This document shows positions 1 to 6,934 of a stretch of DNA of 33,944 bases, piece after piece. The notes under the pieces are model-generated. The model was not told where the DNA came from. It ran no database searches and saw nothing but the letters and a program-made list of their open reading frames with translations. The stretch is from the IMG/VR virus record IMGVR_UViG_3300030117_002915, positions 1 to 33,944 of that record; one strand, given 5' to 3'. The stretch comes from a virus. Numbering within the stretch: position 1 is the stretch's first letter; each line of letters begins with the position of its first letter. Position numbers and translations under genes: made by a program.

Positions 1-698
1 CTATTGGAAGAACAACTGTAGCAGTAGCAGATAATTCAGTAACTCTTGGTAATGCAAATGTAACAGCAGTTTATATGGCACAAGATAGTGGTGCTACAGT
101 TCATAGTGCAAAAATTAAATTAGAACATGGAGGTTCAGCAACAGCACCTTCTATATATTTCGGAGATGATACCAATACAGGTATTTACCATTCTAATGAT
201 AATAATTTAAGAATTACAATTAATGGAACTAAAGCTGTAGAAATTGATGCTTCAAGAAATATGGATATAGATGGAGCTTTATCAAAAGGTTCTGGCTCTT
301 TTAAAATAGACCATCCTTTAGAAGCCAAAAAAAATACCCATCATTTAGTTCATAGTTTTGTTGAATCTCCACAAGCAGATAATATATATAGAGGCAAAAC
401 TAATCTTTCAAATGGTTCTGTTGAAATAAATCTTGATACAGTCTCTGGAATGTCAGAAGGCACATTTATTTTATTAAATACAGATATACAGTGCTTTACA
501 TCTAATGAATCTGATTGGGATGCTGTAAAAGGTTCTGTAAGTGGAAATATCTTAACTATTAGCTGTCAAAATACAGATTCAACTGCCACTGTTTCTTGGT
601 TAGTTATAGGAGAAAGACAAGATGACCACATAAAAGAAACTAATTGGACAGATGAAAACGGAAAAGTAATAGTTGAACCAGAAAAACCAGAAGAATAA
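1..698 (+). CDS. Tail fibre protein, C-terminal part (gene runs off the left edge)
   Basis: The reading frame is open from the first complete codon at position 3 to the stop at 696-698, so the ATG at 75 is internal. The visible part holds beta-rich fibre text (DNSVTLGNANVTAVYM, then a GDDTNTGIYHS segment) followed by a domain beginning SFKIDHPLEAKK with HSFVESPQADNIYRG. I know that domain from memory as a common C-terminal module of phage fibre and secreted beta-helical proteins. The tail ends in an acidic VIVEPEKPEE. It is very probably the 3' end of the gene that starts at 31602 and is still open at the right edge. Joining the two edges directly would not keep frame (two extra bases), so some sequence is missing. 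Role: distal tail or side fibre for host recognition. Confidence 0.85.
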   Translation, partial: IGRTTVAVADNSVTLGNANVTAVYMAQDSGATVHSAKIKLEHGGSATAPSIYFGDDTNTGIYHSNDNNLRITINGTKAVEIDASRNMDIDGALSKGSGSFKIDHPLEAKKNTHHLVHSFVESPQADNIYRGKTNLSNGSVEINLDTVSGMSEGTFILLNTDIQCFTSNESDWDAVKGSVSGNILTISCQNTDSTATVSWLVIGERQDDHIKETNWTDENGKVIVEPEKPEE

Positions 699-719
699 TT
701 AACAAACAAGGAGTCAAAA

Positions 720-1004
720 ATGGCGAAAAAAGAAAAAGAAAAGCCAGTCTTACATCTTGATGGTAAAGATTATATCATAGAAGATATGACTGATTTACAA
801 AAAGAAAAAGCAGGTGAAGTCGCTATGTATCAAAATCATGTAGCAGATGTTCAAAATAAACTATCTACAAACGCTTTTATGAGACAACAATTAGTTGAAT
901 GTGAAAAGGTATTTGTAGACAAACATCAAAAAGGTGTTAAAGAACTGAAGCAAATGCTAGATAATGATCACTCACCGCATGATCCGGGAGATGAAAACGA
1001 CTAA
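720..1004 (+). CDS. Small conserved phage protein, DUF6447-like
   Basis: A 94-residue protein with ribosome binding site AAGGAG a few bases before the ATG. It starts with a Lys/Glu-rich segment, then a short LDGKDYIIEDMTDLQKEK stretch and a long amphipathic helix containing Asn, Gln and Val heptads, and ends acidic. The 'DGKxY..dDLsxexk' start followed by a helical hairpin resembles the small DUF6447-type proteins of cyanophages; that resemblance is from memory and not tested. It sits directly behind the fibre gene and one base before the next ORF, so it is co-transcribed with late genes. Function unknown; a fibre-associated or chaperone role is only a guess from position. Confidence 0.6.
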   Translation: MAKKEKEKPVLHLDGKDYIIEDMTDLQKEKAGEVAMYQNHVADVQNKLSTNAFMRQQLVECEKVFVDKHQKGVKELKQMLDNDHSPHDPGDEND

Positions 1005-1135
1005 TGAAAAAATACAAAGCTACATATATAGTACCAACTGGTAAATATGAATCTGATTCACTAATTGGATTAATAGCTGAAGTATTAAAGCATAGATTCT
1101 TTCATCTTTTAAATCATAAAAGGTGGATGGATTAA
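1004..1135 (+). CDS. Small hypothetical protein (43 aa)
   Basis: The ATG overlaps the previous stop by one base (TAATG) and the stop overlaps the next ATG in the same way, which supports real coupled translation. The product begins MKKYKATYIVPTGKY and has a hydrophobic SLIGLIAEVLKH helix, ending in a basic, aromatic HLLNHKRWMD. No family recognised. Confidence 0.55.
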   Translation: MKKYKATYIVPTGKYESDSLIGLIAEVLKHRFFHLLNHKRWMD

Positions 1136-1425
1136 TGGTTATTAGGCAATGCTCCCATGATTATAACATTACTATCCATTTAAATAATAAAAAAGGAATA
1201 GTAAAAACATTTTCTTTAGTTGATGGCACACCTGCTACAATAACATATCCAACTTCTAAACAGTATTTTCTTTTAGTAGATGGAGAAATTGTAAAGCGAT
1301 CTGATTCATTTAAAACTATAGAAGAAGAATATGTAAAAGAAGTTGCTAAAAGAACTTCGGATGGTCATGGGAGAATTGACCTATCAAAACATAAATTAAT
1401 AAATAATAAAGTGGTAAGCAAATGA
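1135..1425 (+). CDS. Small hypothetical late protein (96 aa)
   Basis: Start chosen at the ATG at 1135, which overlaps the preceding stop (TAATG) and has AAAAGG about 11 bases upstream; the frame could also begin at a GTG at 1123. The product is rich in beta-type residues in the first half (MVIRQCSHDYNITIHLNNKKG, FLLVDGEIVKRSD) and ends with a Lys-rich tail. It overlaps the following membrane-protein gene by four bases (ATGA). No family recognised. Confidence 0.6.
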   Translation: MVIRQCSHDYNITIHLNNKKGIVKTFSLVDGTPATITYPTSKQYFLLVDGEIVKRSDSFKTIEEEYVKEVAKRTSDGHGRIDLSKHKLINNKVVSK

Positions 1426-1715
1426 AAACTCCAATATCAAAATTAGTTGCATGGCAGTTAAGAACAGGGCAGTTAGATGGCTGGACTGCTTACCATTTAG
1501 GAGCAGGAGCTTTTTTCTGCAAAATATTTCAATGGCTACACTGGACTGATTTCTGGTGTGTAATGGGCGTTTTTATACTAGGCGTACTATGGGAAATCTT
1601 TGAATGGATTATTGAGGGAGATGAAGAAACTTATGGTACAAAAAAAGCATGGGCGTATAATACCATGTCTGATATAGTTGTAGAAACTGCTATAGCATGG
1701 TGGATGGTATTATGA
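1422..1715 (+). CDS. Small polytopic membrane protein, VanZ/YjdF-like; possible lysis protein
   Basis: A 97-residue, Trp-rich protein coupled to the previous gene through ATGA. It has a hydrophobic hairpin at about residues 25-65 (HLGAGAFF to GVLWEIFEWII) and a final membrane-spanning stretch (DIVVETAIAWWMVL). The arrangement of a His near the first helix, a GVLWExxEW motif and a late DI...E..A segment resembles the small VanZ/YjdF-type membrane folds; this is recollection, not a search. It opens a run of four membrane or secreted small proteins upstream of the M15 peptidase, so a holin or other lysis function is plausible but unproven. Confidence 0.6.
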   Translation: MKTPISKLVAWQLRTGQLDGWTAYHLGAGAFFCKIFQWLHWTDFWCVMGVFILGVLWEIFEWIIEGDEETYGTKKAWAYNTMSDIVVETAIAWWMVL

Positions 1716-1876
1716 ACAAAATAATTAAAGTATTAGATAATGGCGATTTTAAAGTTATTAGTACAACTTATGACATTCCTGTTAAGTATGTCAATAATGA
1801 GTTGCAGTCAGGGGTGGACAATAGCAGGGGTAGAAGTAACCCCAAGCGATACGACAAAAAACACAGTATTTATTGA
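1712..1876 (+). CDS. Small ORF overlapping the lipoprotein-like ORF (54 aa)
   Basis: The ATG overlaps the upstream stop as ATGA, the coupling used by several genes here. The product starts MNKIIKVLDNGDFKVIS and continues TTYDIPVKYVNNEL, which looks like a genuine protein, then turns Arg/Lys/Ser-rich before its stop. It overlaps the 1740-1982 ORF in another frame over 137 bases. Either both are translated (embedded genes, as in some spanin pairs), or one protein is made by moving between the frames, or this is a broken gene. Confidence 0.4.
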   Translation: MNKIIKVLDNGDFKVISTTYDIPVKYVNNELQSGVDNSRGRSNPKRYDKKHSIY

Positions 1877-1982
1877 AATAATAGATACTGATTCTACAGT
1901 GCATTGGTATCATGGCAAGATATACAGCGATGATAATTGGTGCTATAAGCATGAACAATATGAAAATATTAAGGTGAAGTAA
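1740..1982 (+). CDS. Candidate small lipoprotein / secreted protein in the lysis region
   Basis: An 80-residue frame with a short hydrophobic N-terminus (ILKLLVQLMTFLLSMSIMS) ending at a Cys in the context IMSC-S, which could be a weak lipobox, followed by a soluble domain with PSDTTKNTVFIEIIDTD and an acidic, aromatic tail. There is no ribosome binding site before its ATG. It lies inside the end of the 1712 ORF in a different frame and just before a gene for a membrane-anchored coiled coil. That neighbourhood would fit an outer-membrane spanin subunit, but the family is not recognisable. Confidence 0.45.
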   Translation: MAILKLLVQLMTFLLSMSIMSCSQGWTIAGVEVTPSDTTKNTVFIEIIDTDSTVHWYHGKIYSDDNWCYKHEQYENIKVK

Positions 1983-2317
1983 TGGACACTACGGCAATGT
2001 TAGAAGCTTATGGTGAACTAGGTGTAATAGGAATCTGCATGATTCTTTTTGGTTTTATGATTACAAATTTAATAAAGGAAAATAAATCTCAAACAGCACA
2101 CATTGATGAAATACAACAAGATTTATCTACAATGAAAGCGGAGCTAAATAACACTATGAATATTTGTGTAAAGTTAATTGATTCAATTAATGGTTTTAAA
2201 GGCAGTATGCACGATAAGATGGATCGTAGGCATGAAGCATTAATGAAAGATGTGGATGATTTAAGTGATAAAATTAGTTACATGAGTGGAAGATTAAATG
2301 GGGGAAGTAAACATTAA
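1982..2317 (+). CDS. Membrane-anchored coiled-coil protein; possible inner-membrane spanin or holin-like
   Basis: The ATG overlaps the previous stop by one base. The product has one N-terminal transmembrane helix (about residues 13-30, GVIGICMILFGFMITNLI), then a long polar helix with heptad-like spacing (IDEIQQDLSTMKAELN; later DVDDLSDKISYM) predicted to be exported or cytoplasmic. A single N-terminal membrane anchor followed by coiled coil, next to a lipoprotein-like ORF and upstream of a peptidoglycan peptidase, is the layout of an i-spanin. Alternatively it is an unrelated membrane protein. Confidence 0.6.
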   Translation: MDTTAMLEAYGELGVIGICMILFGFMITNLIKENKSQTAHIDEIQQDLSTMKAELNNTMNICVKLIDSINGFKGSMHDKMDRRHEALMKDVDDLSDKISYMSGRLNGGSKH

Positions 2318-2463
2318 TGGATAGTTTAAAAGTAGCATCAATAAGTTTTGCTAACTATGGTGTTTATTTAGCAGAAATTAATTTATTATTGCAATGTATT
2401 GTAGCAATAATGAGTATAATATATTTAGGTATAAAAATAAAAAGGAAAAATAATGGACATTAA
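2317..2463 (+). CDS. Tiny single-pass membrane protein, holin-like (48 aa)
   Basis: The start overlaps the previous stop (TAATG). The product has a central hydrophobic stretch (LLLQCIVAIMSIIYLGI) followed immediately by KIKRKNN, the positive-inside pattern of a type of very small phage holin. It overlaps the next gene by 11 bases. Function inferred from size, topology and position only. Confidence 0.6.
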   Translation: MDSLKVASISFANYGVYLAEINLLLQCIVAIMSIIYLGIKIKRKNNGH

Positions 2464-2677
2464 ATCAATGTTAGTAAAAGTTGCTGAAGAGCAAGCAGAT
2501 AAAATGAAAGAACAAGCCGTAGGATATACTCAATCAGAAGAGTTTGCAGATAAAATGGCTCAGTTAATGAATGACAAAATAAACATTCCTTTCGTTAAAG
2601 AAGAAAAAGAAGGTGAATTATTTAAAGAGTTTGCTGAGGTAGTGCAAGATTTAATTGCAGGTATATTTAAAAAGTAA
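2453..2677 (+). CDS. Small helical hypothetical protein (74 aa)
   Basis: Preceded by AAGGA about seven bases before the ATG. The product is almost entirely amphipathic helix (LVKVAEEQADKMKEQAV, then FADKMAQLMNDKINIP and a closing FAEVVQDLIAGIFKK). It lies between the holin-like gene and the basic-protein block. I recognise the type from marine phage genomes but know no function. Confidence 0.55.
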   Translation: MDIKSMLVKVAEEQADKMKEQAVGYTQSEEFADKMAQLMNDKINIPFVKEEKEGELFKEFAEVVQDLIAGIFKK

Positions 2678-2967
2678 TGCCCAAAAAGCGTGATCCAAGA
2701 TTATCTAGGTATGGACTAAAAGGGTACAATAAGCCGAAGCGTACTCCTAGCCATCCTAAGAAATCCCATGTAGTTCTTGCAAAGGTTGGTAGCAAAGTAA
2801 AGCTTATTAGATTTGGTCAGCAAGGTGCTAAAACAGCAGGTAAACCAAAACGAGGTGAATCTGCTAGAATGAAAGCAAAACGAAGATCATTTAAGGCAAG
2901 ACATCGTAAGAATATAGCGAGAGGTAAAATGAGTCCAGCATGGTGGGCAAATAAGGTTAAGTGGTAA
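2677..2967 (+). CDS. Basic conserved phage protein (SRYG...PSHPxKSH...WWANKVKW family)
   Basis: A 96-residue, strongly basic protein with the sequence landmarks SRYGLKGYNKPKRTPSHP, then KVKLIRFGQQGAKTAG and a C-terminal ARHRKNIARGKMSPAWWANK. I recall homologues with these landmarks in many marine and cyanobacterial phages, always unannotated. Its ATG overlaps the previous stop. It opens a block of five small basic proteins just before the peptidase gene. A nucleic-acid-binding or virion-internal role would fit the charge but is inference. Confidence 0.65.
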   Translation: MPKKRDPRLSRYGLKGYNKPKRTPSHPKKSHVVLAKVGSKVKLIRFGQQGAKTAGKPKRGESARMKAKRRSFKARHRKNIARGKMSPAWWANKVKW

Positions 2968-2971
2968 TATT

Positions 2972-3115
2972 ATGAGAGTAAAAGCACCAAAGGGTTATCA
3001 TTGGATGAAAAAAAAGGGGAGTTACAAATTAATGAAGAATCCAAAATCGGGTTACAAAAAACATAAGGGTTCTTCTTTGTTTGCTAACTTTAGTGTAGCA
3101 AAAAGACATGGCTAG
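2972..3115 (+). CDS. Tiny basic protein (47 aa)
   Basis: Product starts MRVKAPKGYHWMKKKGSYK, with repeated aromatic-lysine pairs (GYHWMKK, SYKLMK, GYKKHK) and ends in a NFSVAKRHG tail. The start lies four bases after the preceding stop and the end overlaps the next gene by eight bases, so it fills the gap exactly. The 'KAPKGYHWMK' opening is one I recall from marine phage small proteins. Function unknown. Confidence 0.6.
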   Translation: MRVKAPKGYHWMKKKGSYKLMKNPKSGYKKHKGSSLFANFSVAKRHG

Positions 3116-3296
3116 AAAAAAAAGAAAAAAATCAAGAGTTAATGAGGCAGGTAATTATACAAAACCTACATTAAGAAAAAGACTTTTTTATCGCATAAAA
3201 GCAGGCAGTAAAGGTGGAAGAGCTGGGCAATGGTCAGCGAGAAAAGCTCAAATGCTTGCTAGGGCATATAAAAAAGCTGGGGGTGGTTATAAATAA
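3108..3296 (+). CDS. Basic protein with GGxxGQWSARKAQ motif (DUF5872-like)
   Basis: A 62-residue protein ending in the conserved pattern KGGRAGQWSARKAQMLA followed by YKKAGGGYK. From memory, this pattern defines a small family (DUF5872-like) found in phages and large eukaryotic viruses, where the motif can be a domain of bigger proteins. The first 20 residues are a Lys/Arg-rich leader. It overlaps its neighbours on both sides by a few bases. Likely binds nucleic acid, on charge alone. Confidence 0.6.
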   Translation: MARKKRKKSRVNEAGNYTKPTLRKRLFYRIKAGSKGGRAGQWSARKAQMLARAYKKAGGGYK

Positions 3297-3541
3297 TGGC
3301 TTTAAAAAAAACACAGAAGAGCTTAAAAAAATGGACAAAACAAAAGTGGGGATACGTTACAAAAGGTGATGAGAAAAAACCAAGAAGAAAGCGTGGGCGT
3401 TACCTACCTAAGTCAGTTAGAAAACGTCTTAGTGCCAGTGAAAAAGCTTATACAAATAGGCAAAAAAGGAAGGCTTCTGCCAAAGGTAAGCAGAGAGCAA
3501 AATACAGTAAAAAAGTAGCAAAACGAGTAAGGAGAGCATAA
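3296..3541 (+). CDS. Basic conserved small protein (KTQKSLKKWTKQKW family)
   Basis: An 81-residue Lys/Arg-rich protein starting MALKKTQKSLKKWTKQKWG, with a central RYLPKSVRKRLSASEKAY and a very basic tail. I recall the 'KSLKxWTKQKW...RYLPexa..LS..EYA' pattern from numerous marine viruses, where it is unannotated. Overlaps the genes on both sides by one base (TAATG). Confidence 0.6.
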   Translation: MALKKTQKSLKKWTKQKWGYVTKGDEKKPRRKRGRYLPKSVRKRLSASEKAYTNRQKRKASAKGKQRAKYSKKVAKRVRRA

Positions 3542-3627
3542 TGCCATATCACTACGGACATAGTTCAAAAAAGAAAAAAAACGGAAAAAAGAAAAAAAAG
3601 AAAATGATGAAGAGGAAAAAGAAATAA
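3541..3627 (+). CDS. 28-residue poly-lysine peptide
   Basis: A frame from an ATG that overlaps the preceding stop to a TAA that overlaps the next ATG. The peptide begins MPYHYGHSS and then is nearly all Lys. Tiny MPxHYG-plus-polylysine peptides occur beside these basic genes in related marine phages as I recall them. The coupling at both ends argues it is translated. Confidence 0.5.
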   Translation: MPYHYGHSSKKKKNGKKKKKKMMKRKKK

Positions 3628-4007
3628 TGTATAAGTTCGGTAGGCGGAGTCGAGAAAGACTCAAAGGGGTTGATGTTAGGCTGGTCAATGTATTAAATGA
3701 ACTAATTAAAATGATGGATGTTACTATTATTGAAGGACTCCGTTCTGCTGAACGTCAAAAAGAACTTTTAGCAAAAGGAGCTACTAAGGTAAAGTATTCT
3801 AAACACATGGAAGGTAAAGCAGTTGATTTAGCACCATACCCAATAGATTGGGAAAATAGAGATGGGTTTTACTATATGGGTGGAATGATCCGTGGTATAG
3901 CTAAACAAATGGGAATAAATGTAAGGTTTGGCGGAGACTGGGATAGCGATGGGGATACAAAAAACAATTCATTTGACGATTTAGTTCATGTGGAAATTAA
4001 AGATTAA
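3627..4007 (+). CDS. M15-family peptidoglycan peptidase (endolysin)
   Basis: A 126-residue single-domain zinc peptidase of the VanY/M15 type. It shows the family's EGLRSAERQ segment near residue 36, the metal motif SKHxxGxAVDL with His60 and Asp67, and the C-terminal DDLVHVEI with His121 as third ligand. There is no cell-wall-binding domain or signal peptide, so it would need a holin to reach the wall. It ends the block of small late genes that includes the candidate holin and spanin-like proteins, which supports a lysis role. The ATG overlaps the upstream stop. Substrate bond (L-Ala-D-Glu or D-Ala-D-Ala type) cannot be told apart from sequence alone. Confidence 0.85.
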   Translation: MYKFGRRSRERLKGVDVRLVNVLNELIKMMDVTIIEGLRSAERQKELLAKGATKVKYSKHMEGKAVDLAPYPIDWENRDGFYYMGGMIRGIAKQMGINVRFGGDWDSDGDTKNNSFDDLVHVEIKD

Positions 4008-4033
4008 AATTTTGTTAAACATTTAACAAAATT
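4008..4033 (+). terminator. Perfect AT-rich inverted repeat after the peptidase gene
   Basis: Twelve-base arms AATTTTGTTAAA and TTTAACAAAATT are separated by two bases and begin right after the stop codon. It is in the right place for a transcription terminator or transcript-end hairpin, but the stem is weak and no T-run follows, so an operator-type palindrome is an equal possibility. Confidence 0.4.
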
Positions 4034-4075
4034 ACTATTGCATTAAAAATATTTAGAAAGTAAGTTAGGAACAAT

Positions 4076-5026
4076 ATGGCGTATTGTACAACAAGAGATT
4101 TAAAAGATGTATTTCCATCTATAGACGAATTTGACACTAAAACTGCCTTATATGGATTTGTAGTTAGTGCTGGCAGTAGATATGTTGCTAATAATGTGGG
4201 TTTAGTTACTCAGTTATTTGCAAATGGTGAAAATTTAGGGGCAGGACAATCAGGCACATCAGATGTAAACGCTAATGGCAAATGGTACTACGATGATTCA
4301 AATGATGCTGTTTACTACTACAACGATGCAACAAACCCTAATGATATGCTGATTGAGTCAGGAGATGATTGGGATACTCTAAGGACACGCTATATATCAA
4401 ATGCCGAAAAATACCTTGATTCTAGGTTAGATGGCAAACTGCCCCGAAAACAGTTTAAAGACAAAGATGGCAATTATGATTACTCTATCGTAAGAACTAC
4501 AGCACTTATTGCTTGCTATTTTCTTATTAGAGCTAATGATCCTACTTCTGAGGTAGGTAATGCTTTATTTGAAGAAGCAGAAAGAAACATACTGTCATTA
4601 AATGATGGTAGCACCAAGTTATCTTGGCAGGTTTCAGGCGATGCTAGTAAGGGAGTAATTAGACAGGTATCTGTAAGTGGTGCTATAAACATAGTAGATA
4701 CAAGAGGTCACTATTACGATGTGTATGATAAAGTAGGAGTTAAGATTACAACTGCTGGAGCTATAGGAACTGCTGTATATTCTGTTTGGCACAAAGATGC
4801 TGACAAACTAGGTTCTGAAAGAATGAACAATGGTGAAACAGCAGATTACACAGAAACCATTAATGGGCAGTATCAACCATTAGCTAATGATGTTTATATT
4901 AGATTTGCAGGTGACACAGCAGATACAGCTACACTAAATGACAAATGGGAAATAGAGTTTTTTGGCAAGAATGAATCAGTAGATGATGCAGGTATGCCAC
5001 ACTCAATTAGGATGACTAGAACCTAA
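4076..5026 (+). CDS. Head-tail adaptor (DUF1320/gp6-like N-terminus with extra C-terminal domain)
   Basis: Preceded by AGGA at a good distance from the ATG. Residues 1-180 have the logic of head-completion adaptors: an opening CTTRDLKDVFPSID, then a helical segment RYISNAEKYLDSRLDG, then YSIVRTTALIACYFLIRAND and NALFEEAERNIL. The C-terminal 130 residues are beta-rich (KVGVKITTAGAIGTAVYSV) and not part of the classical adaptor, so the protein is about twice the usual length. It is followed with one-base overlap by a tail-terminator-like gene, the normal order in siphoviruses. Confidence 0.65.
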   Translation: MAYCTTRDLKDVFPSIDEFDTKTALYGFVVSAGSRYVANNVGLVTQLFANGENLGAGQSGTSDVNANGKWYYDDSNDAVYYYNDATNPNDMLIESGDDWDTLRTRYISNAEKYLDSRLDGKLPRKQFKDKDGNYDYSIVRTTALIACYFLIRANDPTSEVGNALFEEAERNILSLNDGSTKLSWQVSGDASKGVIRQVSVSGAINIVDTRGHYYDVYDKVGVKITTAGAIGTAVYSVWHKDADKLGSERMNNGETADYTETINGQYQPLANDVYIRFAGDTADTATLNDKWEIEFFGKNESVDDAGMPHSIRMTRT

Positions 5027-5460
5027 TGGCAATTACATTTGTAAACATTTGGGAAACAAAGATTTTGGATACTATTAGAACTTTTCTTAATGATGAGTTT
5101 GCAGGTAGTATCCCAGTATATACAGGAAATTTTAAGGATATGGGCAATCAATCAATTCGCCTAAATCCAGTAGGCTCTAATTTAGTTGAAAGAATGACTA
5201 CAGCAGAGTTAAGAGAATACATTGTAGATGTTTCATATACTTTTAAAGAAAAAATGATTAAAAAAGATACTTGGGAGCATATACTTCGTCAAGTATCACA
5301 TATAGAAGCATTGTTTTTTCAAAATCAAAAAAATACATTTTATAATGGTAGATTTGAAACAACTAGAATTAATGAAAAAGAAGAAGCTGAAGAAGCCATT
5401 GATGGTCTTGTAGTAATAAGATGGGAATGGCGAGGTTTATATTTAGGTAACGTATCTTAA
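5026..5460 (+). CDS. Tail terminator-like / tail completion protein
   Basis: A 144-residue protein between the adaptor and the tail tube gene, the standard place for a tail terminator (lambda gpU-like). It has the expected alpha-beta pattern: an N-terminal helix (ETKILDTIRTFLND), a short PVYTG strand, a central AELREYIVDVSYTF strand and a final strand ending VVIRWEWRGLYLG. No motif is decisive; the call rests mainly on position and size. Confidence 0.5.
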   Translation: MAITFVNIWETKILDTIRTFLNDEFAGSIPVYTGNFKDMGNQSIRLNPVGSNLVERMTTAELREYIVDVSYTFKEKMIKKDTWEHILRQVSHIEALFFQNQKNTFYNGRFETTRINEKEEAEEAIDGLVVIRWEWRGLYLGNVS

Positions 5461-5478
5461 AGTAATAAGGAGTAGGAT

Positions 5479-5652
5479 ATGAAAGTAAAACTAAAAAAGG
5501 GGGAAAAGTTGTCATCAAATAACAACTATTGCAACTTACCCTATGATAAATGGGTAATGCTTAATCAAGGTAAAAGCGTTGAATTAGAAGTATTACCAAA
5601 ACAACTAGATGGTAAAATAGATGAACAAAATTCCAAAAAAGGAGATAAATAA
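5479..5652 (+). CDS. Small hypothetical protein before the tail tube gene (57 aa)
   Basis: A clear AAGGAG precedes the ATG and the stop overlaps the tail tube ATG (TAATG). The product starts MKVKLKKGEKLSSNNNYCNL, has a beta-type middle (KWVMLNQGKSVELEVLP) and a Lys-rich end. Small proteins at this spot occur in many siphoviruses; no function is known to me. Confidence 0.55.
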   Translation: MKVKLKKGEKLSSNNNYCNLPYDKWVMLNQGKSVELEVLPKQLDGKIDEQNSKKGDK

Positions 5653-6680
5653 TGGCTAATGCAGTTTTTTCACCGAGAGATTTTAAGGCTTGGGTAATAG
5701 AAGAAACAACAACTGGAAATGGATTTGCTAGTGGGTACACTAACCCAAATGCCCCCGCAATAACAAGTGCATTACATCAATTAGATGTAGATTCTGTTAC
5801 ATTTCCAAGTTTGAGTCCAAACCAAGTAACTGCAATTCGCTCAAGGGGCGGAAGGGTTTTACATAAAAATGATTTTTTTCAAGACAATGAAATGAGAGCA
5901 ATAGAAGTGTCTTTGTCTGGTACTTTTCATAAAGATGTAGGAACAACAATGTTAATGCAAAGTGTCACTGGTACAGATTTAGGCAATGCTGTTGCAGATG
6001 TTGTTTTAGGTGCAACTCCAACTGGAGTAACAGGAAAATATGGAGAATCTGAAGTAAATAAAACATTTAGTTTAGTTTTAGCATCTCCAGATCAAACAGA
6101 TGGATATAATATTATTATTCTTGGTTGTTTGTGTACTAGCTTTTCAATAAACGCTGAGGCTGGAACGGATGGTGGTTTGTATAAATTTGAAGCTACTATA
6201 TCTAGTGGTAAAAATCCAGTAACAAACAATGAACAAACTCCTGCTGGAACAGCATTTGGAACTGGTTTAATATCATTAATTAGTGCTACTTCTGCTAGTA
6301 TTTATGTTGGAGCTGTTCAAGCACCAGTAATAAGCAGTTTTGGAGTAACAATAGAAAGCCCTGCTATATATACAGGATTTTCAGATACAGGATTTCATTC
6401 TTTTGGGAGAGGTTCTGAGTTTACAGTTACAGCAAATGCAACAATAAAGTATGACTCGGTTACAAGAGGGTTGTATAATTCTTTAAATACTCAAACATCT
6501 GCTACAGAGGGAAACTTTTTTGCAATACCTCAAGCTAGCAATAATTGCGGAATATCAATGCCTGATGGAATTTTAACTGATGTTACTTTCAATGAAGGGG
6601 ATGCAATGATGCTTGATGTATCAATGCAAGGCGTTAGTGATGGTAGTGCTAACGTAATTGAATTTGACCAAGCATCATAA
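5652..6680 (+). CDS. Major tail (tube) protein
   Basis: A 342-residue beta-rich protein directly before the tail chaperone pair and tape measure gene, where siphovirus tube proteins are encoded. Residues 1-190 contain typical tube text (LDVDSVTFPSLSPNQVTAIRSRGG, EMRAIEVSLSGTFH) and the second half repeats strand-rich units (SSFGVTIESPAIYTGF, MLDVSMQGV). Length is consistent with a tube domain plus an added C-terminal domain. Family assignment is from context and composition. Confidence 0.7.
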   Translation: MANAVFSPRDFKAWVIEETTTGNGFASGYTNPNAPAITSALHQLDVDSVTFPSLSPNQVTAIRSRGGRVLHKNDFFQDNEMRAIEVSLSGTFHKDVGTTMLMQSVTGTDLGNAVADVVLGATPTGVTGKYGESEVNKTFSLVLASPDQTDGYNIIILGCLCTSFSINAEAGTDGGLYKFEATISSGKNPVTNNEQTPAGTAFGTGLISLISATSASIYVGAVQAPVISSFGVTIESPAIYTGFSDTGFHSFGRGSEFTVTANATIKYDSVTRGLYNSLNTQTSATEGNFFAIPQASNNCGISMPDGILTDVTFNEGDAMMLDVSMQGVSDGSANVIEFDQAS

Positions 6681-6934
6681 TGAAGTTATCTACAGGTAAA
6701 GAGGTAAAGTTAAAAGAAATGTCTGTTGATGACATTGATTACTGCAACGATCTACCTCAGATGAGATATGAAGGCAACGAAGTTGTAGCTATTACTAATT
6801 TAGCAAAAGCAAGAACTGCTTGGATTCGTAAAGGCGTTGAGGGTGCTGATGATAAATTTATCAAGTTACTTTCAGAAGATGAAAAGAATGAATTATCATT
6901 GGCTGTGCAAGAGCATCAACGCTTGGGGGAGTAG
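6680..6934 (+). CDS. Tail assembly chaperone G-like (short product)
   Basis: An 84-residue product whose ATG overlaps the tube gene stop. It opens with a tail-chaperone-like pattern (LSTGKEVKLKEMSVDDIDYCNDLP) and ends in a helical VQEHQRLGE. In siphoviruses two overlapping chaperone frames lie between tube and tape measure genes, with the longer product made by a -1 ribosomal frameshift. That arrangement is present here: the second frame is open from 6892, and a G5 run lies at 6925-6929 just before this stop. Confidence 0.7.
   Translation: MKLSTGKEVKLKEMSVDDIDYCNDLPQMRYEGNEVVAITNLAKARTAWIRKGVEGADDKFIKLLSEDEKNELSLAVQEHQRLGE

Noticed and set aside
3413-3688. 91-codon minus-strand frame rich in Ser and Phe
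   Set aside because: It is the complement of Lys/Arg-rich codons in the basic-gene block; no independent support.
4008-4033. Perfect 12-base inverted repeat as another copy of the early palindrome
   Set aside because: Arms (GTTAAA/TTTAAC) and spacing differ from AGTTAAG-N3-CTTAACT, and it follows a late gene; better read as a transcript-end structure.
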